A model generated the notes under the pieces. It had not been told where the DNA came from. It saw only the letters and a list, made by a program, of their open reading frames with translations, and made no database searches. Positions 15,322 through 28,800 of a stretch of 64,000 nt of DNA are shown here, one piece after another (the first letter of the stretch is position 1; each line of letters begins with the position of its first letter). The stretch spans positions 1-64,000 of the forward strand of contig JAQGBZ010000043.1 of NCBI GenBank assembly GCA_034687125.1, read 5' to 3'. Position numbers and translations under genes: made by a program. Source of the DNA: Neelides folsomi (Eukaryota > Arthropoda > Collembola > Neelipleona > Neelidae).

Positions 15322-18300
15322 TATTGCTGCTGTTGTAGAAAAAAGTGAACTTGGAAAAACTTATTATTCCCCATCCTTCGCTCATACTAATACATTTACA
15401 TATATACAGATTGTATATTATCTTACAACTAGATTACTACACGCTCATATGAGTTTCGATTAGTTTCATCAAGGAGATGAATTAAATTAAGAATGTGAAA
15501 ACTCTCCGTCTTCTATTAATTTCCGAGACTCATGCCAAAAAACCTTTTAAATTATGACGACGAAATAATGCGGCAGGGTGGAGTTTCAACTCCACAACTC
15601 AAACAGACTCCCTTATGGATATAATATCTTCTTGTCAAGGATAAAAAGAAAGATGATGCTTTTATTAATAAGGCACTGGAGGAACTATACAATACTGTAT
15701 TTTACTATACTGTTCTTAAATAAAGCCATCCCACGGTTCCTGTCCGAATGTCGTAGTGGCGCATTGGGAATTACGGAGGTGTTGGATCATTTTTCCGGAC
15801 TGAGAGTGCATGGGAGGAATGCGGTGTTCCTTGGCTGGCCCAATCCTCCGCTCCTCCTTTCCTCTCCATTGCCTAATAACTCTCCGAGGCGAATTTGCAT
15901 TTGCAATTGTAATTTATGACTGTCTACATTTACGAGCCGGGCGAGACGAGTGGGGGGTTCCGGAGAGGAAAATTCCCTTTTTGGATTCCTCCTCTCTTCA
16001 GGTCAAGGATTTTTATTATTTTCTCTCTCATTGAACTCATTCTTTCATTTTTTGTTTCATCTTTGATTTTGGATTTGGGAAAACCCTCTATATTATTCCA
16101 AGATAATCACTTCACAGCAGGAACTTCATTTACAACTCTTTCGTGATGATTATCTCCGTTTCTTGGTGATGAGACGCGTGATGATTATGATGATCAGCTC
16201 ATATCGGGAGTTGGCTATCAGCTATCAGAATTCCATAATTGAGCAGGCAAAAATACCAAAATCTGCATATTGGCATTAGTATTTGCACATTAGTATTTGT
16301 ATTGGCATATTGGTATTTTAATACCAATGTGCCAATATTGGGAATTGGCAAGGTCAGGTTATGAACACGAGGTTGGATCATTAGTCGGGCATTGATGGGT
16401 ATGAAGACTTCGGAAGTTAGGAGGACGGTGAAGGGTAGGTTAAGGAGAGATCCAATGGACCACATTTCCCAATCACTCACCTGTCTCTCCCTCACCACGT
16501 TGTGGGGTGGGAGGAAAGGAAGGTGAGTTCCTCGCCGGGTTCAACGACTGGGTCTTCTCTAGGGAATTCCCACTATTAGGCAAATGTAACCCCCATTTCT
16601 TTTTCCAGCTCTTATAAAGAATCTCTTATATAGAATCATCCTGTATACATTCCTTATTTTAGCAGTTTTTGATTTGTATGAATTGAAGGGCGTAACTGTG
16701 AAAGACAGACACGAAGCTCTGAAGGAGAAGAAGCGTCTCGGGCCTTTAATGAAGTCAGGTATTTAAGAAGCGACAGCCAGACCGCCTACCCTCTTATCAC
16801 TTTCCTATTTACTCATTCTGGTCCTCCAGCCACATCCCAATTGCAAGGCTTTTTTACTCTTCGAGTGGATAAGTGGTTTTCCTGTCTGCCTCCTTCCCTT
16901 TTCTCTCTCTCTCTCTCTCGCCCTTCTGGTACGTACGTCACTTGAGACGTCGTCTCTCTCCTTCACTCTGACCCCTTACGACTCACTGACTCTCCAGACG
17001 AAGGATGTGCGGATATGGATCTTGGCGATATGGTCATTATTTACATGAGGAGCTTCGCCGCCTCGATCCACACTTTGATACAGACACTAACGAGCCCAAT
17101 CCCAATTCTTCCCCATTATGATCTTGGAAGGAATTAGAACTCCTTTGTCTTTATGAACCGTCTCGGAGAGTTAAGTGAGAGGTTCTTTTTCTCACCGCCT
17201 GTCAGATTCTGATTGAGATTTCTTATGGGTGTTAAATTAAAAAGCTTTTCCCCGTTGGGCAACCAGGAGAGTCCAAAGTACGGCCAAAGACTTGAACAAT
17301 GGAACCAGGAGGTGTACCAAAGGCCATTGACAGATACCAAGGGAGCAGATTAAGGCTGGTCAACACTTTCCCCTATCTCCCGGCAGAGGCAAATTCCGTT
17401 TTATTTATACTGCAGAGCGCCCGGCTCATGCCCAAAACTCGGATTCAAATGCTCCATCCATTAGAAGAACAAAAGTTCCTTTGTCTCTCTCTCTCGCAAT
17501 CGCGATGCATCGGAGGAATCTGGGATTGAGATTATAAAAGGCTTTTAATTTCAGACGACAGCTCCTCGACACATCCGCCTTGGAGAAAAATGACCATAAA
17601 CTTTCCGTCATGACCCTACATTGACCAACTTGGTTTTAGGCCCATTTACGAGTCACGACTCGTGGACATAAATTATAAGGACACTTCCAAGTGTTGACTT
17701 TGAGGAATATGTCTGCCAGTGTTGAATTTTGAGAGAGGAAATGAAAAGTCAAGCCATTGTACATACATTATATGAAAGCAATTAAAAGTCTACCTGAGGA
17801 CTCTTGGTAGACTCAGGATACATTTGTAATAATTAAGGGCTGGATGTCAGGGGGTTCATAATTGGTCCGTTCCTATTAATTAAATCTATTATAGCTAATG
17901 GAGTCCCTTCCTTTGGAAATAAATCTCCTTTGTTTGTGGTTTCACGTCCACTCGGCCCCATCACCACCAGGTCCACGTGGACAATATCCATTTGCATATA
18001 AGACTCCATATCTTTTGACATGATGGAATCGGATGTTCCTTTTTTGACCGTCGTCTCTCTGTCGGACATTCTTACCTTATTAGTAATGGAACGGAGTGAG
18101 GAAGTAAGATGAAATGATACTGGCTTCAAAATACAGCAAATGCATAGGGAAAATGCAAAAAAAGAAAATGTACAGGTAAAATGTAATTTGGGTTTGTTCT
18201 TTTGGAGGGGCCAATTGACTCAAAAAGATAATATGTATTTTGGTCGAGAACCCCTGGGGAGTTGTCTGGGCCTGAAATTAGTTTTGCTATTAAATGATTA

Positions 18301-20877
18301 AATGTAAAGGGGATTATTTAATGAAGAGTAATAAAGGTTTGAGATGATAAAAGAGCGATTCGAATGAGGGTAAGTGTTTCCGTTCCTTCTGTGCCTCGAC
18401 TCAACGAGGTTTGTCAGAATTGGCCGTGATCTTTATGCTTGGGACTCACAGTGACTGAGCACCTGGTTATTAATTATTTTTTCTCTATCTTGACTCCCTG
18501 ATTTATCACATCACCTTTCTTGGAATTCTCCGGTGAGGTTTGAGACGTTCTGCACCGCAGAGGTTTCCTCCAAATTGATTTTTATGAGAGGGGAAAAGAT
18601 AAAGGCGAGACATGTTTTCTGAGTGGTGAAGATCCTGAGTTTTGATTTCCCTCCCTGGAATCAGTTGGTGGATTGTAGGAAGGGAAGCGATAAATGTAAA
18701 TTGCGCAATGGGATCTCTTGTTTTCCTTTCTTTTCAAACTCTAATTTTATCTTATAGTGAGAATCTGACCGCGTTGTTCCCCGTGCAATGTGTAGTGAGG
18801 TAGGAGGCGGCGGCGGCGGAAAGCGACGTGTAAGAACAAGCCTTGGATTATCTCAACATATTATCCATAAAAGCGTGTTGGGCCATCATCACTCCAGGAG
18901 TAGGATCCATTTATTTAGGAACCATCCACTGCCGGCATTTCCTAATTAATTATACAACCCATTGAGAGAATGAGCGAAAAAAGCTCCGCTGTGAACCCAA
19001 CACTCTCAATGAATGAACTCGCTCCCGAGTTCCCAGGGTTGTTACAACCCTTAAAAACTTCCAGATTACAGAATGTTCGTGGATATCTCCCGTCTGAGAA
19101 TTCCCTAATGACTCCTTCCACAGATCATATCGCTCAAATTTTGTAATGCAAAATCCTCATCCTTGGCCCTCGATCATTGATTTTCAATCTTTATTGCGGA
19201 TCTTGAGAGGGTGGGAGAAAAAGTAAGACACGTCAGGCCACATTTTTTACCTTTGTTAAATATGTCCAGGGTCTTTCCATTCCCTCACTTCCTCTCATTT
19301 TCTCCCCATGATCCCAAATTAATATGGAGAAGAATCGAGGCCGTCTGGCTCACAAATTCGTCTCAGTCGCTTAGCTCCTTCCAAATCCCAAGGGGAAAAC
19401 ATCTATTTACCTATACCCAATATCTTATGTACCTATAGGAATTTGGAAAGGAGGGCGCATTGGAGGAAGTGAGGGAGCAATTAAATTCATGATCCGTTCA
19501 CCTTTCAGACTTAGTGGACCAAAAGTGCCGATGGAATGAATGAATCTTCCTTCTGATCTCAATTTCAATGAAGGAGAACTCATAATTATTTCGTTCCCAG
19601 GAAAAGGACTTTACTCTCACATAGAAGTGAGTCAGTACTTACAATACATACTTACTCTCAGTACTTACTTATGTACTCTTACCTACTTACAATACTCATA
19701 TCATATACTTCACCATTGTCTTCACTGTCTTCACCCAACAAGGTTAAAAAGGCAAATAGGAAGGAGATTCCATGGGAAACTCCTGATTCTCTCAATGACT
19801 GAATAAACGGAATGAATGGATCCGAGAAGGGCCAGTCACGAGAGTGAATGAGCCACACATTATGTTGTAACTCATTACATTACATATAAGGTCCAACACC
19901 CGTTTCCTTCTTCGTTATTCCCCTACCTCTTTTTTATAATTAATTTGCAAATTCAGAAACCCATGACAAGTTGTATTTCCATTGTGTGCAAATAAGTTCT
20001 GATTTTTTTAAAGAGCGATCAACTATCTCTCATTTGCCATCTGCCAGGAAAGATTGGCGCGGAATGGATGTTGTGTTTTTAATTCTTAACCATCATATTC
20101 CCCTAGCCAGATCAACCTAATTATTCATGTATTATTACAATTTATTACACACATGTTTCCTTTTATTATAAGTGTAGTAATATTACACATATATGCAATA
20201 TACAGGTATGGATATATGTATGGTATAAGAATGAAAAGAATTAATATTTTAGATTGCATAGTGAAATAATAATTGCTGACTCCCTCCCTTTCCTTCTGTA
20301 CAATTAATAAATTGGCCTAACCTATTTTTATTAACTTTTTTGAAAAAACTTCCCCGAGTAGACATTTACACTTGAGGATTTGGATATGTTTACCTTTGTA
20401 TCTTATTACCACATGGCAGGAAAGAGAGAAATTATCATTTCCTTTTCAATTCCGGTCTTAATTGCGGGGCTCTAGGAAAATTGCAAATAATTTGTTTTAT
20501 GAATTCATACATTCACAGAGTATCCGTCTGGATTTATTATTAAATCACCAAAGGTGAGTGAAGTCTTTTCTTCACTTAAAACTTGGTCTAGACAAAACTT
20601 TCAGATAGCTAATGCTCAATTTATGACTCTTAAAATTTAATTACGATAATTACTTATACTAACATAACCCTTTCACGCCTTGAAACAAAGGATATTTAAA
20701 GTAACGATTTTACTCAATACAATTTTCATGTGTACATTGTGTACTACAGATATATCTGTAATACAAAATATTTCATTTTTACTCTCATAGTATTTGTCTC
20801 ATATGGACCACATTTTATCAGTTTTATTATTTCTATTAAGCTCATCATCATTAATATTTAATATTAAATGTTACAAT
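15322..20877. other. Unassigned GC-richer region, part 1
   Basis: No recognised gene. It contains a candidate two-exon 3' gene end at 16663-17137 (separate entry), a CT tract near 16905-16921, a set of degenerate TATTGGCAT repeats with a small palindrome around 16255-16345, and a minus-strand open frame of 98 codons at 17833-18129 (starts ATG; includes MGPSGRETTNKGDLFPKEGT) that matches nothing I know. Positions 19620-19705 are degenerate TACTTACT repeats. By eye the block is clearly less AT-rich than the flanks. Confidence 0.4.
16663..17137 (+). CDS. Candidate last two exons of an unidentified gene
   Basis: Exon 16663-16758 follows a good acceptor (TTCCTTATTTTAG) and ends TCAG|GTATTT. Exon 16998-17137 follows TCTCCAG. 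Joined in phase they encode about 77 residues containing VFDLYELKGVTVKDRHEALK, then EKKRLGPLMKSDEGCADMDL, and ending at a TAG. Both exons stay open in the one frame demanded by the splice phase, and the peptide looks like ordinary protein. I do not recognise the family and found no convincing upstream exons between 15.3 and 16.6 kb. It may be chance in a purine-rich region. Confidence 0.25.
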
Positions 20878-21061
20878 TATACTCTATTCCATTTGAGAAG
20901 ATTATTGAGAATTGAATCATGTTACTTGACCGGGCAATCGAATGTCATGTCACCCGGAAATAATTTCTACAGGAAATAATATCGGTTTATTTGAACTTCT
21001 AATGACTTGTCAAGTAACATGATTCAATTCTCAATAATCTTCTCAAATGGAATAGAGTATA
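20878..21061. repeat. Perfect 53-bp inverted repeat with 78-nt loop
   Basis: Positions 20878-20930 and 21009-21061 are exact reverse complements over 53 bp; the 78-nt centre is unrelated. RNA from either strand would fold into a long perfect hairpin. The arms begin TATACTCTATTCC. No obvious target-site duplication or transposase remnant flanks it. It could be a foldback or MITE-like element, a hairpin-siRNA locus, or a recent inverted duplication. Confidence 0.9.
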
Positions 21062-23853
21062 GTTTCTTTCATTATTTGTACTTGATAAAGTTTTTCCTTT
21101 TATGAAATATGAGTGAATATGTAATGAACCACTTCTAACTCTAACATTAAGTGGTCGTATAGATAGTGATCGGACAAGTGGGCACATTGACACTCGTTTA
21201 TTCCTACTTTCTATTCTATCGGTTTCAATATATTATATATATATGCCTTAATGGTGAAGTTTGGAAAGATGGTATCATAATATATGGGCTACATGTAGTA
21301 TGTACCATTTATTACTAGAGAGTCGAATAATGTGGTTTTTACCAAGAAGAGAAGTGGGAAAGTGATGAAGTTTGTCGTTTATAAACTAGAGCTATTATTC
21401 TAATATATCTGTACTTATATCTTTTCGTTTATAAATCTATAATCTACATATATACATCCTATAGTTAGTATTTTTATATTACAATATACCTACTTGTATT
21501 TATATTAATATACCTTAATTTCAGTTAATCTGAAACAGATAATTTATTTCAGTGCCAAATGAGTGGTTAATATTTTACGATTACATTTATGTAGTTAAAT
21601 ATGTAGGACATTTGTGAGACATTGTCAAGAAGGAGAAACACATAATTAATATAATATGATAAATTAAGAATTAATTTATCTCTGAATTATCGTAATCGTA
21701 ACCGAAAGTGGTTTAAAGATATTAAAAACGAAAAGCAAAGTTTGTCGATTCCCTTTTCCGTTTCCTCTTAAAAAGTTAGCTAAGCGAAATGTGTAATGAG
21801 AGTAATGAGTAATGAAGTTGGAGTTAAATTAAATCATTGGTCTAATAAGACTTCCTCCATCTTCTATTGATTCACTTAATTTCTCTATCGGATGTATTTC
21901 TGTATTGGATGTAGCCAGAGAGTGAGGGGAAGGAGGAGAGAGGTTTTAAATCCCCCGTAAATATTCATGTTGGTGCGGAGTGTCCTTCATCATTAACGAA
22001 GTCTGGGAGTTAGCAAGGAGTTGTTCATTCCGACAAAGATCCTGTTGGGTGGAAAGGGAAATATGTTGAGTTGTGCCCTTAGAGTTAAAGTCGCCTCGAG
22101 GAAATTCTTGATCTCGGCAAAGGTGGAGGGAGAATCAATAGCATAACTTTCAAGTGAGTAAATTGATTTATTTAATGAAAAAAGTTGTCTTGTTTTGGAA
22201 AGACAGCTGAAAGCTCTTAAAGCTTCCACCTAATGTGGGTAAGAATATCTGCAGCGACTATAGTCCCAGACGTCCAGTGTCAACTGCAACGTAATTGATT
22301 CTGGTTTTCTGGTTTCGATCTCCCTATATCCACTTTGGAAAGTCTGTAGTGTTCTTAATGGGAAATTTCCTTTAGTTGACGCTAAAAGGAACCGTGTTTT
22401 CTATGATACTGCATTGGAATTTTTGGCAGTCGAAGAGTTCCCAGTGGGGCACCTTCATTTGTTTTTTGAGGAATCTTAGATTTCCTTTGATCTCCTATTC
22501 CTCTCTCTCTCCATCCGATTTCTCTTCCCTGTTCACCCGAGTCCAATTACGGATAATTAGAGCCCTTTGAGGAGCAGTGAAGGAAGGAAGAAGAAGCCAG
22601 GCCAGGTGAAAGAAAAAAGGGAGAATTCCCAGAATCCTATATTTGTTTCTTAATTGTACTTTGCATTCAAGTAGCTCCAACAGTTCCAACTGCTGGGATG
22701 GATATTATTGCTGGATTCACAAGGTGAGGTTTTATTCTTAGGAGATTCTGTGGGAACGGGAGACGTCTCTCAAAGACCCTACTGTGAGATGAAGAGTCTG
22801 GGAGTCTAGACGATGAGGGAAAGGTGGGGAGGAAATTAGCCAATGCTTCAATTCATTCCAGATCCTCCCAAGTCTAACATTAAGTCTAAGTTAACGTAAA
22901 CTAGGTTTAAGACTGCGGACGGAGGTGAGGAAAAAATGGATAATTGCATTCATTAAGGGTTTTATTTTGTGGAAAAGAGCGATATGAGAATAACATTATT
23001 TGCGTCAGCCACCGGTAGGAAAAGAGGCCAGGGAGTTAATGGGATCTTTACCATTGGTATATACCGATGAAATCAGTAGGGACGGCTTAATCACCAACCC
23101 GAATAAAATTTCGCTAGACCTCATAATTATCTAGCGGGGGATCAGGAGGCTAGTGGTAATAAGGGACGGAGAAATGCTAATTGCTAATTACATTTCCTTC
23201 TTCAATCTCCTTCCGTTCCTTTCCCAATCTCCTCCATCCGCCCCTTGTTTCATCTCCTTGTAACGGGGGCCCTGGAACGAGTCTCTTTAATGACTCATCA
23301 GACCATCCGCATCAATTCCTAATGGAGTGGCAGAGCCTGGGGGGCGTTTAATTTGATGGATCAAGTTGACCTTTGTAGGATAACCACCTCAGTAGTGTTT
23401 ATTTTCGTCCAAGGTCTCTTTTGGGTGACAGTCTTGGAAGGAGGAAGAAAATTACTTAAAAGGAATGACCAAATCGAACTCAAATGGGAGTTTAATAGCT
23501 CCTGTCCAAATTCTAGACCTCAATTCTCAATCGAGTCCTGGTGGAATTTTCGGGGCATTTGGTGATGGCCCCCATATGCATTCAGACGACAGATGACTTT
23601 CGGCTCACACGCCAACGAACCAGCAAGACTAATCCACACCTAGCCTATTAATAAGTAGTTTAAGGTTCGGATTCTTCGGATAGGTCCATCTAACTCTATA
23701 CCATTATAAATAATACACACTGTACGAAAAGCTCATTGGCGAATATAAACAGGATTTGGAGATAAATTTAAATCCCGGTTATTCCTCCACCGTCTCTAAT
23801 TAACCTTCTTTTAAGCTGCTGAATTTCACGTGTTCGGCAGAGGACCAAGGCTA

Positions 23854-23925
23854 AACCATATACTTAACCATATACAAAACCATATACTAAACCATATATT
23901 AAACCATATATTAAACCATGTATAG
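23854..23925. repeat. Six-copy 12-bp tandem repeat
   Basis: Six consecutive 12-bp units of consensus AACCATATAYTA, with one to three changes per unit. It is a simple minisatellite. Confidence 0.85.
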
Positions 23926-24564
23926 ATACTTACTTACATAGAGTGCAATTGGTAGATTGGTACATGGAGCAATTGGTACATAGAACATACAGATAGTACA
24001 TAGGTGTATAAATACTCATTGTTCGCATGTTTTCAGTATGTTGGAAGGTGTAGGCTATACATAGTGTTCATATAGGTTTCCTAATGTGGCTGGAAGTGGT
24101 AAAGGAAGGAGTCAAGGTGTGCTTTATATACACAAAGAGTCACGGCGAGAGCAAATGATTCGCCGTCTAGCCGGATTATTTTATTGCTTTTCTTACAGAG
24201 GAGAGAAACCATAAAGCAATCATAAGATACTTTTTTAATATCTACACGGTTTTCTTTCATTATTCCCAGTCTGAAAAGAAGGAGAGACTCGCTCTCACAC
24301 CAGCCAAAGAAGAGAAGAAGAACATATGGACAAACTTTTTTCCTCATTTCTTTTTACACTCATCATCCTTCTTGTGCCGGTATGAAATTCTCCTTGGAAT
24401 TCAGCTCAATTCTCTCTAGGTTTTGCAATCGAGGATTCCCTGCCTCATTCCCCCGCCACGTCTCGTCCACACGATCGTTTGTAGAACAATTAGCGAACCT
24501 AACTCGTTCCCAATATAAAAGACAATTGGTAATAACTGCTACTATTCCAACTTCATATTTATGG

Positions 24565-24650
24565 TACTTTATATCTCAGCTCATACTTATTTTATATCTG
24601 AGCCCATATTTACTTTATATCTGAGCTCAAACTTACTTTGCTCATACTTA
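24565..24650. repeat. Degenerate ~23-bp tandem repeat
   Basis: About three and a half units containing TTTATATCTGAGCYCATA repeat with a period near 23 bp. No coding potential is evident. Confidence 0.6.
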
Positions 24651-24913
24651 TAATACAACTCGTACTTTATATTGTACTGTATTAGTAAGTATTCATTTAG
24701 TATGTATTTAGTTAGCCCGACTTTTCCACTCCGAATGCCAGCCATTTGAGGTTCGCTCACCACTAACGTAGTACACTCACCGCCTTAATTAGAAATTAAA
24801 ATTTTATTGGGATGATAGTGTGGGAGCGAGGCTCACGACTCTGTCCCACCACCTCCTTATGTCTCAATTTTAATGGCGGAAATGTGGGTCAATTAATAAG
24901 CTCCCTAGAGCTC

Positions 24914-24957
24914 CTCTCTCTCTCCTTTGCCAACAAGAGAGAGAGAGAGAGAGAGAA
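24914..24957. repeat. Paired CT and GA tracts
   Basis: A CTCTCTCTCTC stretch is followed after about 15 nt by an uninterrupted (GA)n tract of roughly 22 bp, so the two can pair. GAGA tracts are also typical binding sites for GAGA factor near arthropod promoters; here that is only a possibility. Confidence 0.6.
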
Positions 24958-25379
24958 GTTGCAAAAGGAGAGGCCGCTTCCCAGCCCCAGCCCATTACCT
25001 CATGAATGAATGAAATTGAAGTGTACATGAGTTGGAGTGTCGATGATATTAGCGAGCAGAGCAAGGTTGAAACTCCTCAATGAGTTCAACTTGCGCATTT
25101 CTATTGTAGATCCCATGGGTGATGGATGCTGTGGGAGGAGAACGAGTTTGGCATCTATAAAGATATCCTTAGCTTTGGCTCTTATTATGAAGGTTGGAGG
25201 TTCCCTTGAAGGGAAACGGAGCCTGAGCGTCTGGATCATTCCTTTGGCTAGACGGGAAGAGGGTCGCAGGGTCTGTCTGAGTCTTTTATGGTGCATTGGA
25301 GGGATCCTCGCGAGACCTGATCTTCTGTAAAGGAGGCTAATACTACACGGCAGTCTAGACAGACTCGCGGCAACGCTGA

Positions 25380-25834
25380 CAAGAGCCTTATTTTTTCGAC
25401 AGGGCCACGTAGGGTTCTTGGACTCCCTGTTACCCGGAGGACTACGGTCGGGAGAGTCGAGGGCGAGAGGGGCGCCGGGGTCGAGGGCTGAGCCTACTCC
25501 GCGTCGGTTGTCTGGGCCGCAGACGGAAAATTGACAACGAGGGGATGTCTGGGTTGGAAATATTCACTTCGCCGTGTTCCTAAGCTGAGTCGAGCAGTGA
25601 TCTCTTTCTCTCTCTCCGCACCAGTCTGGCTCATTCAGTCGTCCTCTCCCCTTAGAGCCATTACTCGCTCTGCAGCCACCTCAGACGCTCCCCAGTCCAC
25701 TCTCTCTTGGCCTGCCCACAGTCGCTCCCAGCTCCTCGGCCCAACACCACCTTATGGGTTCGCTCCGGACATCAGCGGAATTCACCAATATCACAATTCT
25801 GCAAAAGGGAAAGTCGAGGACGAAGAGTTGAGCT
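25380..25834 (+). promoter_or_regulatory. GC-rich block ending at a strong donor: candidate first exon
   Basis: This is the most GC-rich stretch of the window (GAGAGGGGCGCCGGGGTCGAG lies near 25460). It contains a TCAGTCG initiator-like motif near 25637 and ends at GAGCT|GTAAGT (donor at 25835). A frame is open from 25531 to 25896; its 3' part reads PPYGFAPDISGIHQYHNSAK then GKVEDEELS up to the donor. It may be the 5' exon, coding or UTR, of a long-intron gene on the plus strand. I do not recognise the peptide, and no partner exon was found. Confidence 0.3.
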
Positions 25835-28800
25835 GTAAGTTCATTCATTCCTTTTTAATTATTGGGGACATAGCTGTTCAGGATTTGCATTTTTGAAGAA
25901 CGTTCTCCAACACAGATATTAGATCATCTGCAATATCTAAGTTTTGGTTAGGTTTTAGTTCCTTTAGGTTCATTCAAGTTCTTTTCAATCTTCATTTGTT
26001 CGTCTTTTTCAAGTTATTAACTTTAACTATAGTTGTAGTCTTGTAGTAGTTTATTTAATTTGTAGTTTTTTTAATTGTGGGGGAAATTGCACCGGTTGAG
26101 GAGTTTGTCTAGGCTAAAATCCTCGGGAAGAATATTTGAATATTTGAATATTTGGTTTTTGAATATTTAGTTTATGGCCTTTGTTAAAGTAGGATTTGGA
26201 TTTTGGACAGAGTTAATTTCCTCCTGGGCTTTTGGATGATGAAAAGTCTGAGAGTGAGTGAGAGCTGAAGTTATTCCATGTGATGTGAAAGTAGCTCTGT
26301 GGCCATGTCGGTCCATATCAGACAAGGCTTATCACTCTCATCATCATCATCCTCATCATACGTGAGATGATTAGGAGTCGGTCTAACGTCCGTGAGGGGA
26401 AGAGCGATAATTTTAATTCAACTCGTTGGTTCCAAGTCCCTTCCTCCCGTGTGGAATTTCATTCATTCTTTTTCGCTCTCCTCGCTAGAATTTTGCTCAT
26501 CCCTGTAGCGTTCCTCATTCATAATGGGGTTCCCCATTCTCTCATCCCATTCATTTGGGGAGTGTGTGGTCAAAGAGAGCTGGTTCTCTGCATAGGTCGA
26601 TAAGCCTCCTTCTCGTCAGTAGCAGCGGCGATGAGGTTAAGCTCGCCCTGTAAGAGCAAACCATTTTTGAACTTTAGACCGGAAAGATGAGTCTTTAGAT
26701 AGTTTCGCCCCGTCCCTCTTCACATGTGAGGAGGAGGCTGACTCACGCTGACTCCCTTCATTCGGCCACTCGCCCCCGCTCTCTCTCCATCCATTCATTC
26801 ATCAGGGAGGCAGAGGAGCGAGGCAGGCCATAATGAGCAGAGTGGGCAATTAAAGGTCCTAAGGCGGGGATTAACCTTCCCCATTGACCTGCTCAGGCCT
26901 TGGAAGTCCCAGTTACCCAACCCAAGTTTAAAAACGGATTACAATTCCCATGCAACAGGGAAACACTCCGTTCCCATGAGCTGGAGGATCAACGGTCAAC
27001 GGCCGAACCATTACCATTATTATTATTACACTATTCCAATAAGGAAGCCTTCAGATGGGCTGACACTTTTCCCTCGGATCCAAGATAACACTGAGTCAGT
27101 TGTTAATGAATTGAGGGTGAGAGGTTAGAAGTGAAGCGATCAATTAGCTACTTTTTTAAACTCCTGGCTTCACCTATTACTCATCAAATGCTTATATGGG
27201 AAATGAAAGAAGGTGACAGTAACGAGGGAGTTTAAGGTTCGTTTCCCATATTTATGTCAAGATTTTTCATGGAGGAAGTGATATAGTATTTTCCACATTT
27301 ATAATAATATACAACTACATAGGTATATATCATACATCATAGTTATATACTACATAGGTATATATCATACATCATAGTACACTGTAGTTAACTAATTAAG
27401 CTCTTTCCTAAAATTCTTGCTGGACATTTAATGTAACAATTTAACTAATAGCTAAAAGGTCTCAATTAATTGTAAAATCAAAAAATGTAATTGTATTCAT
27501 ACTCATATTTAAATGTGTTAAATGTTGGGAATTTTGTCCATTGGGTTATTTGAGTTAAAATTACTTTGCTTGTGAAAATGATAATTAGGACGTGAAGGGC
27601 GTAATAGAAATGTTCATACATAATTTAAAGGGGTCTTCAAAGGGTTTAAATTTCTACATTAGTTATTTCCTGGACTAAAAGTAAATTGAAGCGAACATGT
27701 TGTAGTTTATATCTTTTTCGGTCCTGCATTGCATAATAATAAGACTTTCTCGTGTCAATAGTCTTTCTTCCTCTCCCCTATCTTTGCTCCCCTCTGCTGC
27801 AAAAAATCTGTTCGATCTTCCATGTCTGTCTGGCTAGCCGGTTCACTGCAATTGCGGGCCGAAGTAGTAAGTGCCGGCGCAGCGTTGCCCGAACCCTCCA
27901 CCCGCCGCCTTCGCACACGACTAGCTGTTAAAACACGTATGGAACATAGTAACCCTATCTCTACTCACTATGTAATGCTTCCATTATAGAGGTGTTAAAA
28001 AAAGAAAAGGCTTAGCGATGAGACCAAGATAGGAACCCCAATTGTTTAATCCTCTTAACTAGAAGAATTTGGACTGGGAGGACTGGAAAGGGTTAAGGGG
28101 TCTTTGCGTCAGGAACGACCTTATACCAAAAAGGAGGGTAATCAATTGAAAATTTAGTTTAAATAGCCATCAGTTCCCCAGAATTTTCCTATTATCGGCC
28201 AAAGGATCGGGTTCATGCGGAGAGATATAAGATATAATATATTTAAGCACCATTCTCTCCTAAGAGTCGTTCACTCTTTGGCGTCAAACCTATCTGCGAG
28301 GCGACATGGGTTTAGAGTAGTTGTGATTTCCAAACTCCATAACTCCATATTTCTGATAAAATTATTTGGAATTGACATGAGGTGAAATGACGCAATGGGT
28401 ATGTTGGAATCATAAGGTTGAGTGTCGGTCGCAGTGAGCGATTGGGCTCCAACCGGTGCATTGCATGTGAGGTGGAGCTCATTCCTCCGCCTGATAGGGG
28501 GAAGAATTCGGCCCACTTCGTGCCACTCGTCCTTGTCCTCCCTGTCCGAATCTAATCTTTCTTTAATTGTGATGTGATGTTGATTTCATCCCTCACTCGC
28601 ATTCCTTCCACAACTCCTGGGTAGTGAACTCTGAGAACTCTCCGAAGTCAAGAGACTCTCAGGACTCTCAAGACTTTCTTATTGGGATCGGGCCAGCCAG
28701 ACTCCCGAGCCAGACAAGTTCCCAGCCAGGGCTTCTCCTTCTATTATTAAAGGAGAAGCTCAAAGGTGAATCGTGACCTAATCCTTTGGTCTATGACTTA

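Larger units (their letters stand above)
21062..25379. other. Unassigned region, part 2
   Basis: Positions 21.1-21.8 kb are AT-rich; the rest is mixed composition. I see no gene. It carries the 12-bp tandem array at 23854-23925, a 23-bp degenerate array near 24565-24650, and a CT/GA pair of tracts at about 24914-24957. Short frames here lack consistent splice signals. Confidence 0.45.

Noticed and set aside
15578-16146. Overlapping plus-strand ORFs downstream of CCDC93
   Set aside because: Three frames are open over the same stretch, none with a matching acceptor and donor; composition explains them.
20794-21193. Two short ORFs sharing the peptide YTLFHLRRLLRIESCYLT
   Set aside because: The shared peptide comes from the 53-bp inverted repeat being read on opposite strands, not from related genes.
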